This document shows positions 8,853 through 18,061 of a stretch of DNA of 64,000 nt, piece by piece. The stretch is from Arthrobacter gandavensis (lineage in GTDB: Bacteria; Actinomycetota; Actinomycetes; Actinomycetales; Micrococcaceae). The stretch lies in contig NZ_JADKYW010000002.1 in assembly GCF_015355785.1 (NCBI RefSeq), forward strand, positions 186,001-250,000, written 5' to 3'. The notes beneath the pieces are model-generated. The model saw only the letters and a program-made list of their open reading frames with translations. It was not told the origin of the DNA and did no database searches. Made by a program: the position numbers and the translations under genes. How positions within the stretch are numbered: the first letter of the stretch is position 1; each line of letters opens with the position of its first letter.

Positions 8853-8873
8853 ATCGGACATCCTACGTCCGAT
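8853..8873. promoter_or_regulatory. Candidate operator downstream of the nan promoter
   Basis: Perfect 7-bp arms ATCGGAC and GTCCGAT flank a 7-bp centre. The left half contains GGACATCC, the reverse complement of GGATGTCC in the operator at 8757-8770, so both sites share a TAGGATGTCC word. Its position just after the predicted -10 fits repression by a roadblock or by blocking initiation. Confidence 0.5.
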
Positions 8874-8899
8874 AAGTGACACGGATGGCGAGGCAACAG

Positions 8900-10510
8900 A
8901 TGAACAATTCTCTTGAGACCAGCGGCCTGCTGAACGATTCAAGCCGCCGCAGTTTCCTGAAGCTGGCTGGCGTCATGGGTGCCGCCGCCGCTTTCGCAGG
9001 CTCGATTTCCGCCTGCAGTCCCGGCGGCAGCCCCGCCCCGGCCGGCAGCGCTGCCGCAGCCGAGGGCACCGGCTCCATCGAGGCAGGTATCTCCTACCAG
9101 CTCTCCACCGGCTTCGACCCAATGATTTCAACGGGCGCAACGCCGCAGGCGGCAAACCTGCACATCTTCGAGGGCCTGACCGAGCTCCACCCCGCTACCC
9201 GCGAACCGTACCTCGCGCTTGCTGCAGCGGAGCCCTCGAAGATCAATGACACCACCTGGGAAGTGAAGCTCCGCGACGGCGCGAAGTTCCACAACGGGAA
9301 TCCGGTCACCACCGAAGACGTCGTGTTCTCCTTCGAGCGTGTGCTGGATCCGGCCAACAAGTCCCTGTTCGCCGGCTTCATCCCCTTCATCGACTCCGTC
9401 AGCGCCAAAGACGAGTCAACCGTGGAGTTCAAGCTCAAATACCCTTTCCCCGGCTTCAGCCCGCGCATCTCCGTCATCAAGATCGTGCCGAAGTCCGTGG
9501 TCACCGCTGACCCTGCGGGCTTCGACCTCAAGCCGGTGGGTTCCGGCCCGTACAGCCTGGTCTCCGCCGTGAAGGAAGACCGCATCGTCTTCAAGAAGTT
9601 CGATGACTACAACGGCAAGTACCCGGCACGGGTTGCAGACATGACCTGGCTGCTGCTGGCCGACCCGGCCGCCCGCGTTGCCGCGGTGCCTTCCCGGGCC
9701 CAGGCCATCGAGGACGTGCCCTACCTTGACGTAGACCAGCTGGCCACCAAGGTTGAGGTTGAATCCGTCCAGTCCTTCGGCCTGCTCTTCCTGATGTTCA
9801 ACTGCGCCAAGTTCACCGACAAGCGCGTCCGCCAGGCGCTGCACTACGCAATCGACACCGACGCCGTGATCACCAAGGCGCTGCTGGGCAACGCCACCGC
9901 GGCCACCTCCTACTTCCAGAAGGGCCACCCCTCCTACAGCGAAGCCGCAGCCGTCTACGGCTACGACGCCGGGAAGGCCAAGTCGCTGCTGAAGGAAGCC
10001 GGGATGGAGAACATCACCATCACCCTGACCTCCACCGACACCGGCTGGGTTACCCGCGTGGTCCCGCTGATCAAGGAGTACTGGGACGCAATCGGCGTCA
10101 CCACCACGCTGGAGATCCTCCAGTCCGCAGCCGTCTACGCTCCGGAAAAGGTGGGCGGCAAGAACTTCGACGTCCTCTGCGCGCCGGGCGATCCCTCGGT
10201 GTTCGGCAACGACGGCGACATCCTGCTCAGCTGGTTCTACCGCGGAGCCACCTGGATGGAAAACCGCGCCGGGTGGAACACCACACCGGAGTACGCAGAC
10301 GTCCAGGCAAAGCTGGACGAGGCCGTAAAGCTGGATGAGGACAAGGCCAAGGCCATCCACTCCGACGTGGTGGACATCGTCTCCGAAGAGGTCCCGCTCT
10401 ACCCGCTGTTCCACCGCAAGCTGCCCACCGCATGGGATGCCAATGCCCTGGACGGCTTCGCGCCGCTGCCCACCACCGGCGTCTCCTTCGTCGGCGTCGG
10501 CCGCAAGTAA
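8900..10510 (+). CDS. ABC transporter substrate-binding lipoprotein (family 5), Tat-type signal; probable sialic-acid binder
   Basis: 536 residues from ATG 8900 (GAGG 6 bp upstream; ATG 8885 and GTG 8876 are alternatives). The N-terminus has a twin-arginine motif SRRSFLKLAG, a hydrophobic core and a lipobox ending ISAC, so the mature protein should be exported folded by Tat and lipid-anchored. The rest is a peptide/nickel-type SBP_bac_5 domain (EGLTELHPATREPY, VKLRDGAKFHNGNPVTTEDV, SVKFELKYPFPGF-like segment, FNCAKFTDKRVRQALHYAID). The following nan genes suggest the ligand is N-acetylneuraminate rather than peptide, as for the SatA/SiaE type binders. First gene of the plus-strand operon. Confidence 0.85.
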   Translation: MNNSLETSGLLNDSSRRSFLKLAGVMGAAAAFAGSISACSPGGSPAPAGSAAAAEGTGSIEAGISYQLSTGFDPMISTGATPQAANLHIFEGLTELHPATREPYLALAAAEPSKINDTTWEVKLRDGAKFHNGNPVTTEDVVFSFERVLDPANKSLFAGFIPFIDSVSAKDESTVEFKLKYPFPGFSPRISVIKIVPKSVVTADPAGFDLKPVGSGPYSLVSAVKEDRIVFKKFDDYNGKYPARVADMTWLLLADPAARVAAVPSRAQAIEDVPYLDVDQLATKVEVESVQSFGLLFLMFNCAKFTDKRVRQALHYAIDTDAVITKALLGNATAATSYFQKGHPSYSEAAAVYGYDAGKAKSLLKEAGMENITITLTSTDTGWVTRVVPLIKEYWDAIGVTTTLEILQSAAVYAPEKVGGKNFDVLCAPGDPSVFGNDGDILLSWFYRGATWMENRAGWNTTPEYADVQAKLDEAVKLDEDKAKAIHSDVVDIVSEEVPLYPLFHRKLPTAWDANALDGFAPLPTTGVSFVGVGRK

Positions 10511-10532
10511 CCGCTGGAAACAGCACATCCTT

Positions 10533-10559
10533 GGCGGGGCGCCTCCCGGGCGCCCCGCC
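10533..10559 (+). terminator. Intercistronic hairpin after the binding-protein gene
   Basis: Perfect 11-bp stem GGCGGGGCGCC / GGCGCCCCGCC around a TCCCG loop. It lies 22 bp after the binding-protein stop and 29 bp before the permease start, with no long T-run. Such hairpins usually lower downstream expression or protect the upstream mRNA, giving excess binding protein over permease. Confidence 0.6.
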
Positions 10560-10588
10560 CGCTTTATACCCCGCATTGGAGTGCTTGA

Positions 10589-11548
10589 GTGACAATGTTT
10601 ATCCGCCTGCTAGGGCGCAGGCTTGCCGTCCTGCCGATCATGCTCCTGGGCGTCACGGTGATGGTCTTTGTTGTTCTGTCCGTCATCCCGGCTGACCGTG
10701 CCACTGCCGTCCTGGGCGAAAACGCCACCGAGGACGCCAAGGATGCCTGGCGCGAGGAACGCGGCCTGAATGATTCCCTGCTGGTCCAGTTCTTCCGCTA
10801 CCTCGGCGGTGTTCTCCGGCTGGACTTCGGCGTGACCAACCCGCCCGAGGAATCCGTGGCCACCAAGATCGCCACCGCGTTCCCGGTGACACTGCAGCTG
10901 ACCTTCCTGGGCATCCTGCTCGCCGTGGTGCTGGCCCTGACGCTCGGCATCACCGCGGCCCTGTACCGCGACCGCTGGCCGGACCAGGCCATCCGCATCT
11001 TCTCCATCGCCGCGATCGCCACCCCATCCTTCTGGCTCGCAATCCTGCTGATCCAGTGGTTCGCCCTTCGGGAAGGATCCCTCTTCCCCACCGGCGGCCT
11101 GGCCTGGGCAGACCAGTACGGCTTCGTCGGCTGGCTCTACTCCATGACGCTGCCGGCACTGGCGCTGGGCATTCCGGTCTCCGCGTCGCTGATCCGTGTG
11201 GTGCGCACCTCCATGGTGGAGGAACTGGACCGTGACTATGTCCGCACCGCCATCGGCAACGGCGTCCCCTACCGCACCGTGGTCGCCCGGAACGTGCTGC
11301 GCAACGCCCTCGTCACGCCCGTCACCGTGCTGGGGCTGCGCGTGGGCTACCTGCTCGGCGGCGCCGTCGTCATCGAAAAAATCTTCAGCCTTAACGGCAT
11401 GGGAGACCTCATTGTGGTGGGCCTGACGACGTCGGACACCAACCTCGTACAGGGCGCGGTCCTCACCATCGCCGTCGCCTTTGTCCTCGTCAACATCGTT
11501 GTTGACCTGCTCTACCTGGCCATCAACCCCCGAATCCGGACGGTGTAA
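10589..11548 (+). CDS. ABC transporter permease (DppB type)
   Basis: 319 residues, six hydrophobic helices. GTG start at 10589 with GGAG 7 bp upstream. The N-terminus FIRLLGRRLAVLPIMLLGVTVMV matches DppB-type permeases, and the EAA loop YVRTAIGNGVPYRTVVARNVLRNAL with conserved Gly couples to the ATPases. LLGGAVVIEKIFSLNGMG is the usual end motif. Forms the membrane channel with the permease half of the next gene, 2 bp downstream. Confidence 0.9.
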   Translation: MTMFIRLLGRRLAVLPIMLLGVTVMVFVVLSVIPADRATAVLGENATEDAKDAWREERGLNDSLLVQFFRYLGGVLRLDFGVTNPPEESVATKIATAFPVTLQLTFLGILLAVVLALTLGITAALYRDRWPDQAIRIFSIAAIATPSFWLAILLIQWFALREGSLFPTGGLAWADQYGFVGWLYSMTLPALALGIPVSASLIRVVRTSMVEELDRDYVRTAIGNGVPYRTVVARNVLRNALVTPVTVLGLRVGYLLGGAVVIEKIFSLNGMGDLIVVGLTTSDTNLVQGAVLTIAVAFVLVNIVVDLLYLAINPRIRTV

Positions 11549-11550
11549 CC

Positions 11551-13662
11551 ATGCGCAACTCCCTGGCCGAACGGCTCAGCAACACCGGAGCCCGCTTCAC
11601 TGCGCTGAACCTCAGCTCCAAACTCGCGCTGGGCTTCCTGGCGTTCATTGTCCTGGTGGCCATTTTCGGCCCCTTCTTCGCACCGTTCGGAGAGAACGAA
11701 TCCAGCGCCCCCGTGCTCCCGCCCGGCGGCGAACACCTCTTCGGCACGGACGGGTCCAGCTATGACGTGTTCTCCCGCATGCTCTACGGCGCCCGCGTTT
11801 CCATCTCGATCGGCCTCGGCGCCGTCGCCCTGGCGCTGATCCTCGGTTCCGTCCTCGGCGCCATTGCCGCCACCTCCCGCAAGGCCGTCAGCGAGACGGT
11901 CATGCGCATCCTGGACATCCTGATGGCCTTCCCGGGCATCGCCCTGGCCGCTGCGCTGCTGTTCGCGCTGCGGGACCACTCGCTGAACCTGTTCGGTTCC
12001 ACCGTCCCGGTGCTCATCCTCGCGATCGCCATTGTCTATACGCCGCAGCTGGCCCGCGTGGTCCGCGCGAACGTGCTGGCCCAGTACGGCGAGGACTACG
12101 TCCGCGCCGAACGCGTGATCGGCGCCGGCCGCACCTACATCCTGCTCAAGCACATTGCCCGGAACTGCGCCGCCCCGGTGCTGGTCTTCGCCACCGTCAT
12201 GGTTGCCGACGCGATCATCCTTGAGGCATCGCTCTCCTTCCTGGGCGCCGGCGTGCAGCAGCCCGCTGCTTCCTGGGGCAACGTGATGGCGGACGGGCGC
12301 AACGTGGTCTTCAGCGGCGCCTGGTGGCCCACCACCTTCGGCGGCATCACCATCCTGCTGACCGTGCTGGCCCTGAACATCCTGGCCGAAGGGCTCACGG
12401 ATGCCATGGTCAACCCGCGCAGCAGCAAGCCGCGCCGGCAGGCCCCCGCCGCCGTCGGTGCCGTGGCCACCGCCGCGCAGCCGTCCGCCCTGGACGCTGC
12501 AGGCACGTCGCTGACCGAGCACGACGGCGCCGCTCCGGAGACCGCCGAGGCCCCCTCCGCGGGCGCGAACGTCCACAAACCCGGCTCGCTCGAGGCCCTC
12601 GCGGTGGAGCTGGACCGGCTTGCCGCCGTCGAGGCTGCCCGTACCGACCGCCTGCCGGCCGTCGCTGCCGACGCCCCGGTGATCCTGGAAGTGAAGGACC
12701 TGTCCATCCGCTTCCCGGAACGCTACGGGGACACGGCCATCGTGGACCGGGTGAGCTTCACCGTCCGCGAGGGCGAAACCATGGGCCTGGTGGGCGAATC
12801 GGGCTGCGGCAAGTCCATCACCTCCCTGGCCATCATGGGACTGCTCCCGCGCACCGCGCAGCTCACCGGGTCCATCCGGTTCAACGGCAGGGAACTGCTG
12901 ACCAATGATCCAAAGGAACGCGACCGGCTCTACAAGGGCCTGCGCGGCGAGCAGATCGCCATGGTCTACCAGGACGCGCTCAGCTCGCTGAACCCGTCCA
13001 TGCTGATCAAGGACCAGATGGCCCAGCTGACCCGCCGCGGCGGCCGCAAGAGTCCGCGCGAGCTCCTGGAACTGGTGAAGCTGGACCCGGACCGCACCCT
13101 CAAGAGCTACCCCCACGAGCTCTCCGGCGGCCAGCGCCAGCGCGTGCTGATTGCCATGGCGCTCTCCCGCTCACCGAAGATTGTGGTGGCGGACGAACCG
13201 ACCACGGCGCTGGACGTGACCGTGCAGAAACAGGTGGTGGACCTGCTGAACGAGCTGCGCGAACAGCTCGGCTTCGCCATGGTGTTCGTCAGCCACGACC
13301 TGGCCCTGGTGGCGTCGCTGGCACACCGGGTCACGGTGATGTACGCCGGGCAGGTGGTTGAATCCGGCGACGTTTCGGACCTGCTGCAGGATCCCCGGCA
13401 CGAATACACCCGCGGACTGCTCGGCGCGGTGCTTTCCATCGAGGCCGGCGCGGACCGGCTGCACCAGATCCAGGGCACCGTCCCCTCTCCCCGGGACTTC
13501 GCCTCCGGAGACCGGTTCGCCGAGCGGTCCCTGCGGCCCGACGCCGATCCCAGCCAGGTCCTCGAGTTCGTCCAGGTTGGGGACAGCACGCACTACTGGG
13601 CCAGCCATGAGACGGGCGCAGACCTCGTTGAAACCGGCGCAAGCACAAGGCAGGAAGCATGA
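11551..13662 (+). CDS. Fused ABC permease-ATPase (DppC-DppD fusion)
   Basis: 703 residues, about twice the normal size of either part. Residues 1-290 are a DppC-type permease ([23 protein letters not shown] loop [20 protein letters not shown]). Residues about 290-370 are an Ala/Pro-rich linker. Residues about 375-660 are an oligopeptide-type ATPase with Walker A GESGCGKS (about 415-422), signature LSGGQRQRV (about 524) and Walker [12 protein letters not shown]. The same fusion is known in SatC/SiaG-type sialic acid transporters, which supports the substrate call. The stop overlaps the next start (ATGA). Confidence 0.9.
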   Translation: MRNSLAERLSNTGARFTALNLSSKLALGFLAFIVLVAIFGPFFAPFGENESSAPVLPPGGEHLFGTDGSSYDVFSRMLYGARVSISIGLGAVALALILGSVLGAIAATSRKAVSETVMRILDILMAFPGIALAAALLFALRDHSLNLFGSTVPVLILAIAIVYTPQLARVVRANVLAQYGEDYVRAERVIGAGRTYILLKHIARNCAAPVLVFATVMVADAIILEASLSFLGAGVQQPAASWGNVMADGRNVVFSGAWWPTTFGGITILLTVLALNILAEGLTDAMVNPRSSKPRRQAPAAVGAVATAAQPSALDAAGTSLTEHDGAAPETAEAPSAGANVHKPGSLEALAVELDRLAAVEAARTDRLPAVAADAPVILEVKDLSIRFPERYGDTAIVDRVSFTVREGETMGLVGESGCGKSITSLAIMGLLPRTAQLTGSIRFNGRELLTNDPKERDRLYKGLRGEQIAMVYQDALSSLNPSMLIKDQMAQLTRRGGRKSPRELLELVKLDPDRTLKSYPHELSGGQRQRVLIAMALSRSPKIVVADEPTTALDVTVQKQVVDLLNELREQLGFAMVFVSHDLALVASLAHRVTVMYAGQVVESGDVSDLLQDPRHEYTRGLLGAVLSIEAGADRLHQIQGTVPSPRDFASGDRFAERSLRPDADPSQVLEFVQVGDSTHYWASHETGADLVETGASTRQEA

Positions 13663-14468
13663 GCACGGAAACCAGCACCACGCCCGTCCTGGAACTGAAG
13701 GGCATCAAGGTCCACCACCGGGCCCGCACCGGTTCCTTGTTCCGGCCCAACATCGTCAAGGCCGTGGACGGCGTTGACTTCACCGTCCGCCGCGGCGAAA
13801 CCGTGGGGATCGTCGGCGAGTCCGGCTGCGGCAAGTCAACGCTGGCCTCCGTGCTGGTGGGACTGCAGGAGCCCACCGCCGGTGAGGTGCTCTTCTCCGG
13901 GCGGAAGGTCAGCACACGGGCCTCCTCCTCGAAGAAAACCTTCGGCCGCGCCGTCGGCGTCGTCTTCCAGGACCCGGCCACCGCGCTGAACCCGCGCATG
14001 ACCATCCAGGACATCCTCACCGATCCGCTGCAGGTCCACGGGATCGGCACCCAGGCCTCCCGAGCGGCCCGGGTGAAGGAGCTGCTCAGCCTGGTCGGGC
14101 TGCCGCAGTCCGCCGCGGAGGTCACGCCGCACCAGGTGTCCGGCGGGCAGCGGCAGCGCGTCGCGATTGCCCGGGCCCTGGCCCTGGACCCGTCCGTGAT
14201 CGTGGCCGATGAACCGACGTCGGCCCTGGATGTTTCAGTCCGGGCGCAGGTGCTCAACCTGCTCTCAGACCTGAAACGGGAACTCAACCTGGGCATGGTT
14301 TTCATCTCCCATGACATCCAGACCGTCCGCTACGTCTCCGACCGCATCTGCGTCATGTACTACGGACGCATCGTCGAGGAAGGCCCGGCCGCCGAGGTCT
14401 TTGACCGGCCGGCCAACGACTACACCAAGAGCCTGCTCGGCGCGGCTCCCAGCCTTTTGCACATCTAG
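13659..14468 (+). CDS. ABC transporter ATP-binding protein (DppF/OppF type)
   Basis: 269 residues, translationally coupled to the fused subunit by an ATGA overlap. Walker [12 protein letters not shown]-loop [14 protein letters not shown], signature [15 protein letters not shown], Walker [12 protein letters not shown] and switch His in [14 protein letters not shown]. It ends with a short OppF-type tail. It should pair with the ATPase half of the fusion protein as the second nucleotide-binding domain of the importer. Confidence 0.92.
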   Translation: MSTETSTTPVLELKGIKVHHRARTGSLFRPNIVKAVDGVDFTVRRGETVGIVGESGCGKSTLASVLVGLQEPTAGEVLFSGRKVSTRASSSKKTFGRAVGVVFQDPATALNPRMTIQDILTDPLQVHGIGTQASRAARVKELLSLVGLPQSAAEVTPHQVSGGQRQRVAIARALALDPSVIVADEPTSALDVSVRAQVLNLLSDLKRELNLGMVFISHDIQTVRYVSDRICVMYYGRIVEEGPAAEVFDRPANDYTKSLLGAAPSLLHI

Positions 14469-14495
14469 AACTAGAACCAAGCACTGGAGAACCAC

Positions 14496-15428
14496 TTGTC
14501 ACACGCATCAAAGCCCAGCTTCCACGGCGTCATCCCGCCCGTCGTCACGCCCCGCACGGCGGACGGTGCCGTTGACACGGCGTCGCTGGAGAAGCTCACC
14601 AAATACCTGCTCGACGGCGGTGTCACCGGGCTCTTCATCCTCGGTTCCTCCGGTGAGGTCCCCTACCTGACCAACTCCGAGCGGGACACGGTGATCCGCA
14701 CGGTCGCCGGTGTCAATGCCGGAGCGGTGCCCATCATCGCTGGTGCCTGCGAACAGACCACTGCACGCACCGTCGAGGAGGCCCGCCGCCTGGTGGGCCT
14801 GGGCGCGGATGCCATCGTGGCGACGTCGCAGTTCTACGCCATCTCCGACATCGCCGAGACGGACACCCACTTCCGGTCCCTGCACGCCGCGCTGGACGTT
14901 CCGCTGTTTGCCTACGACGTGCCGGTCCGCACCCACTTCAAGCTTCCGCTGCCGCTGCTGGTCCAGCTGGCCCAGGACGGCGTGCTGGCCGGCGTGAAGG
15001 ACTCCTCCGGCGACGACGTGTCCTTCCGCCAGCTGCTGCTGGCCACCCGCGGCCTGCCGGACTTCGCCGTGTTCACCGGGCACGAGGTTGTGGTGGACGG
15101 CGCGCTGCTGGGCGGCGCCGCCGGTGTGGTGCCGGGCCTGGGCAACGTCGATCCGGCCGGCTACGCCGCGCTGTACTCCGCCGCCAAGGCCGGTGACTTC
15201 GCCGAAGCTGCCCGCGTCCAGGACCGGCTCGCCGGTCTCTTCGACATCGTCTACACACCCACCCCCGGCCGGGTCTCCCCCGGCGCGGCCGGCCTGGGCG
15301 CATTCAAGACCGCGCTGATGCTGCTCGGCGTCATCGACACCAACGTGATGTCCGCACCGATGGCGGCCCTGAACGACGCCGAGACCGCCGCCATCCGCGG
15401 CATCCTCGAACGCAGCGGACTGCTCTGA
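14496..15428 (+). CDS. nanA: DapA-superfamily aldolase, probable N-acetylneuraminate lyase
   Basis: 310 residues, TTG start 14496 with GGAGAA upstream. TIM-barrel class I aldolase: phosphate/carboxylate loop GSSGEVPYLTNSER, Tyr in FAYDVPVRTHF and Schiff-base Lys in LAGVKDSSGDD. The reaction expected from context is cleavage of N-acetylneuraminate to pyruvate and N-acetylmannosamine. The family also holds DapA, KDG aldolases and hydroxyproline-pathway enzymes, so sequence alone would not decide. The following NanK/NanE pair makes the lyase assignment strong. Confidence 0.8.
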   Translation: MSHASKPSFHGVIPPVVTPRTADGAVDTASLEKLTKYLLDGGVTGLFILGSSGEVPYLTNSERDTVIRTVAGVNAGAVPIIAGACEQTTARTVEEARRLVGLGADAIVATSQFYAISDIAETDTHFRSLHAALDVPLFAYDVPVRTHFKLPLPLLVQLAQDGVLAGVKDSSGDDVSFRQLLLATRGLPDFAVFTGHEVVVDGALLGGAAGVVPGLGNVDPAGYAALYSAAKAGDFAEAARVQDRLAGLFDIVYTPTPGRVSPGAAGLGAFKTALMLLGVIDTNVMSAPMAALNDAETAAIRGILERSGLL

Positions 15429-15433
15429 TTCCC

Positions 15434-16390
15434 ATGCGGCATGTTCTCGGCATCGATCTGGGCGGCACCAAGACGGCGGGCGGGATTGTCGACGCCGGCG
15501 GGAACGTCGTGTTTACCGCCGCCGTCCCGACTCCGGCGCAGGCCGGTGCGGACGGAGTCCTGCGCGCCGCTGCTGGGCTGGCCGCTTCGCTGCTAACCGA
15601 GGCCGAAAGCCGGGGCCTGCAGGTGGACGCCCTGGGCATCGGCTCGGCCGGCGTGATCGACTCAGCCCGCGGCGTCGTGCTGTCAGCCACGGACTCGATC
15701 CGCGGCTGGGCCGGAACCAGGCTGGCCGCTGAACTCTCGGCCCGCACCGGGCTGCGCTGCACGGCACTGAACGACGTCCACGCGCATGCCCTGGGCGAAA
15801 GCTGGCTCGGCGCCGGTGCCGGTGTTCCGAGTGTCCTGTTCCTGGGCATGGGCACCGGCGTTGGCGGCAGCTACGTGCTGGACGGACAGCCGCTGGAAGG
15901 CGCATCCTTTGCCGCCGGGCATACCGGGCACCTCGCCTCACCGTTCGCCGTCGAGTCCGGGCAGCCGCTGCCCTGCAGCTGCGGCGGCGGAGGGCACGTG
16001 GAGGCCGTCGCGTCCGGGCCGGGCATCTTCGCGCTCTACACCCGGCTGGGCGGCAGCACAGCTGCGGATACCCGCGGCGTCTATGCGCTGGCGGCCGACG
16101 GCGACCCGGTGGCCGCGAAGGCACTGCACCGCGGTGCCGCAGCAGCCGGCTCGGCGATCGGCGGGCTGGCCAACGTCCTTGATCCGCACATCGTGGTGGT
16201 GGGCGGCGGCCTGGCCTTCGCCGGTCCGCTCTGGTGGGACACGATGGAAGCCCAGGCCCGGGCCGAACTGCTTCCGCCGCTGGCGGACCTGCTGATCGTG
16301 CCTGCCCGGCTTGGCGCGACGGCGGCCATCCGAGGTGCCGCCCGCCGTGCCCTGACGCTGATTCCCGCTACTGAAGGCTCCCATGCTTAA
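15434..16390 (+). CDS. nanK: ROK-family sugar kinase, probable N-acetylmannosamine kinase
   Basis: 318 residues. Phosphate-1 motif GIDLGGTKTAGGIVD, catalytic Asp in TALNDVHAHALGE, GTGVGGSYVLDG, and the ROK signature region GHTGHLA followed by PCSCGGGGHVEAVASG. The usual zinc knuckle is CxCGxxGCxE; here the third Cys is His, leaving Cys-Cys-His plus the upstream His. Phosphorylates ManNAc to ManNAc-6-P in this operon. It begins 5 bp after the lyase gene and overlaps nanE by 8 bp. No clear Shine-Dalgarno, so coupling is likely. Confidence 0.87.
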   Translation: MRHVLGIDLGGTKTAGGIVDAGGNVVFTAAVPTPAQAGADGVLRAAAGLAASLLTEAESRGLQVDALGIGSAGVIDSARGVVLSATDSIRGWAGTRLAAELSARTGLRCTALNDVHAHALGESWLGAGAGVPSVLFLGMGTGVGGSYVLDGQPLEGASFAAGHTGHLASPFAVESGQPLPCSCGGGGHVEAVASGPGIFALYTRLGGSTAADTRGVYALAADGDPVAAKALHRGAAAAGSAIGGLANVLDPHIVVVGGGLAFAGPLWWDTMEAQARAELLPPLADLLIVPARLGATAAIRGAARRALTLIPATEGSHA

Positions 16391-17057
16391 TCTCGAAACC
16401 CTCCATTCCTCCCTGATCGTCTCCTGCCAGGCCTACCCCGGCGAGCCGATGAGGGATCCGCAGACCACCGCACAGGTGGCCCAGTCCGCCGTCATCGGCG
16501 GTGCTGCTGCCGTCCGGGTACAGGGCCTCAGCGACATCGCCCGGGTGCGTTCCGCCGTCGAGGTTCCCGTCATCGGACTCTGGAAAGACGGGCACGACGG
16601 CGTTTTCATCACGCCAACGCTGCACCACGCCCTGTCCTGCGCCGGGGCCGGCGCGCACATCGTGGCTCTGGACGGCACCCGCCGCGAACGTCCGGACGGA
16701 CTGTCCCTGGCCCAGACCATCACCGGTGTTCATGAGGGATCCAATGCGCTGGTCATGGCCGACTGCGGATCAGCAGCCGACGCCGCTGCTGCCGCCGAAG
16801 CCGGAGCGGACCTTCTCGGCACCACGCTTGCCGGCTACACCGGTGAACGGCCCAAAACCGACGGTCCGGACCTTGAACTCCTGGCGGAGATTGCCGCCCT
16901 TGACCTTGGCCTGCCGTTGATCGCCGAGGGCCGCATCCACACCCCCGCGCAGGGCCGGGCCGCGCTGGACGCCGGAGCCTTCGCCGTCGTCGTGGGCACT
17001 GCGATTACGCATCCGGCGACCATCACCGGCTGGTTCGCGGCCGCGCTGGCCCCGTGA
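16383..17057 (+). CDS. nanE: N-acetylmannosamine-6-phosphate 2-epimerase
   Basis: 224 residues, the normal NanE size. TIM-barrel with LIVSCQAYPGEPMRDP, AAAVRVQGLSDIARVR, VPVIGLWKDGHDGVFITPT (catalytic Lys), IVALDGTRRERPDG, VMADCGSAADA and LIAEGRIHTPAQGRAALDAG. Converts ManNAc-6-P to GlcNAc-6-P, feeding NagA and NagB encoded on the opposite strand of the same locus. This gene is the strongest single evidence that the operon degrades sialic acid or ManNAc. Confidence 0.95.
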   Translation: MLNLETLHSSLIVSCQAYPGEPMRDPQTTAQVAQSAVIGGAAAVRVQGLSDIARVRSAVEVPVIGLWKDGHDGVFITPTLHHALSCAGAGAHIVALDGTRRERPDGLSLAQTITGVHEGSNALVMADCGSAADAAAAAEAGADLLGTTLAGYTGERPKTDGPDLELLAEIAALDLGLPLIAEGRIHTPAQGRAALDAGAFAVVVGTAITHPATITGWFAAALAP

Positions 17058-18061
17058 AGGTTTCCCGGGCCGTGAAGGCTTCCCGGGCCGTGCGGTCCTT
17101 CCGGGAGCGGGTAGATCCGGAGCTGCTGCCCGGGCTCGCGTTTTCAGAGGAGCATCCGCCGCCGGTGTCACTGGCCGAACTGGCAGGTTTCCGGGCGCAC
17201 GCGGAGGCGCCGGCCACCGCCGTCGCCAATCCCGGTGTGCGGGTCCGGGACTACGCTGCCGACGGCGTGGCGCTCCGCGTCTTTACGCCTACCGCCCCCG
17301 GCCCGCACCCGGCCGTTTACTGGCTGCACGGCGGCGGGATGATTGCCGGCAGCGTGGAGCTGGACTCCGCGTACTGTGCGGCGCTGGGCGCGCGCGCCGG
17401 GGCTGTAGTCGTGGCGGTGGATTACCGGCTGGCTCCGGAACATCCGTTCCCGGGTCCGCTGGAGGATGCGCTGGCCGGGCTGCGCTGGCTGTTCGCCGCC
17501 GCCGGGGAGCTGGACGTGGACCCCGGGCGCATCGCCGTCGGCGGTTCCAGTGCGGGCGGCGGGCTGGCCGCCGGGCTGGCGCTGCTGAACCGGGACCAGG
17601 ACCGGCTGCCCCTGGCGTTCCTGTACCTCATGTACCCGATGCTGGATCCCAGCCACAGCTCCGCCTCCGCCTGCGAATTCAGCAGTATTCCCACCTGGAA
17701 CCGGGCGCACAGCGAGTTCGCATGGGGCTGCTATCTGGGCGGCGCTTCTGCGGTGTCGCCGTACGCGGCGCCCGCACTGGCCGGGGATGTTGCGGGGCTG
17801 CCGCCGGTGCTGCTCCAAACTGCGGAACTGGATCTCTTCCGTGACGAGGACATTGCGTTCGCGGCGAAGCTGATGCAGGCCGGAGTTCCCACGGAACTGC
17901 ACGTCTATCCCGGCGCCTACCACGGGTTCGAATTGAACTGCCCGGACTCTTTTGCGGGCACCCAAAGCCTGCTGGACCGGGACCGCGCCCTGACCCGGGC
18001 CCTGCACGGCGCCTCACTCGATTTCCCGCTGACCACCACTACGAAAGGCACCTGCTCATGA
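17054..18061 (+). CDS. Alpha/beta-hydrolase, hormone-sensitive-lipase (family IV) esterase
   Basis: 335 residues. Oxyanion motif YWLHGGGMIAGS, nucleophile elbow GGSSAGGGLA, catalytic Asp in AELDLFRDED and His in AYHGFE, all in the family IV order. No signal peptide, so cytoplasmic. The GTG start overlaps nanE's TGA (GTGA). The first codons are an 18-bp near-perfect tandem repeat (17054-17071 and 17072-17089), so a second in-frame GTG at 17072 exists. Given the operon, de-O-acetylation of acetylated sialic acids is a reasonable guess, but the family is broad. Confidence 0.85.
   Translation: MKVSRAVKASRAVRSFRERVDPELLPGLAFSEEHPPPVSLAELAGFRAHAEAPATAVANPGVRVRDYAADGVALRVFTPTAPGPHPAVYWLHGGGMIAGSVELDSAYCAALGARAGAVVVAVDYRLAPEHPFPGPLEDALAGLRWLFAAAGELDVDPGRIAVGGSSAGGGLAAGLALLNRDQDRLPLAFLYLMYPMLDPSHSSASACEFSSIPTWNRAHSEFAWGCYLGGASAVSPYAAPALAGDVAGLPPVLLQTAELDLFRDEDIAFAAKLMQAGVPTELHVYPGAYHGFELNCPDSFAGTQSLLDRDRALTRALHGASLDFPLTTTTKGTCS

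Noticed and set aside
11512-13116. 534-codon open frame on the minus strand
   Set aside because: Antisense shadow of the permease-ATPase fusion in high-GC DNA; the translation is rich in Arg/Gly/His/Gln with no domain, while the opposite strand carries complete ABC motifs.
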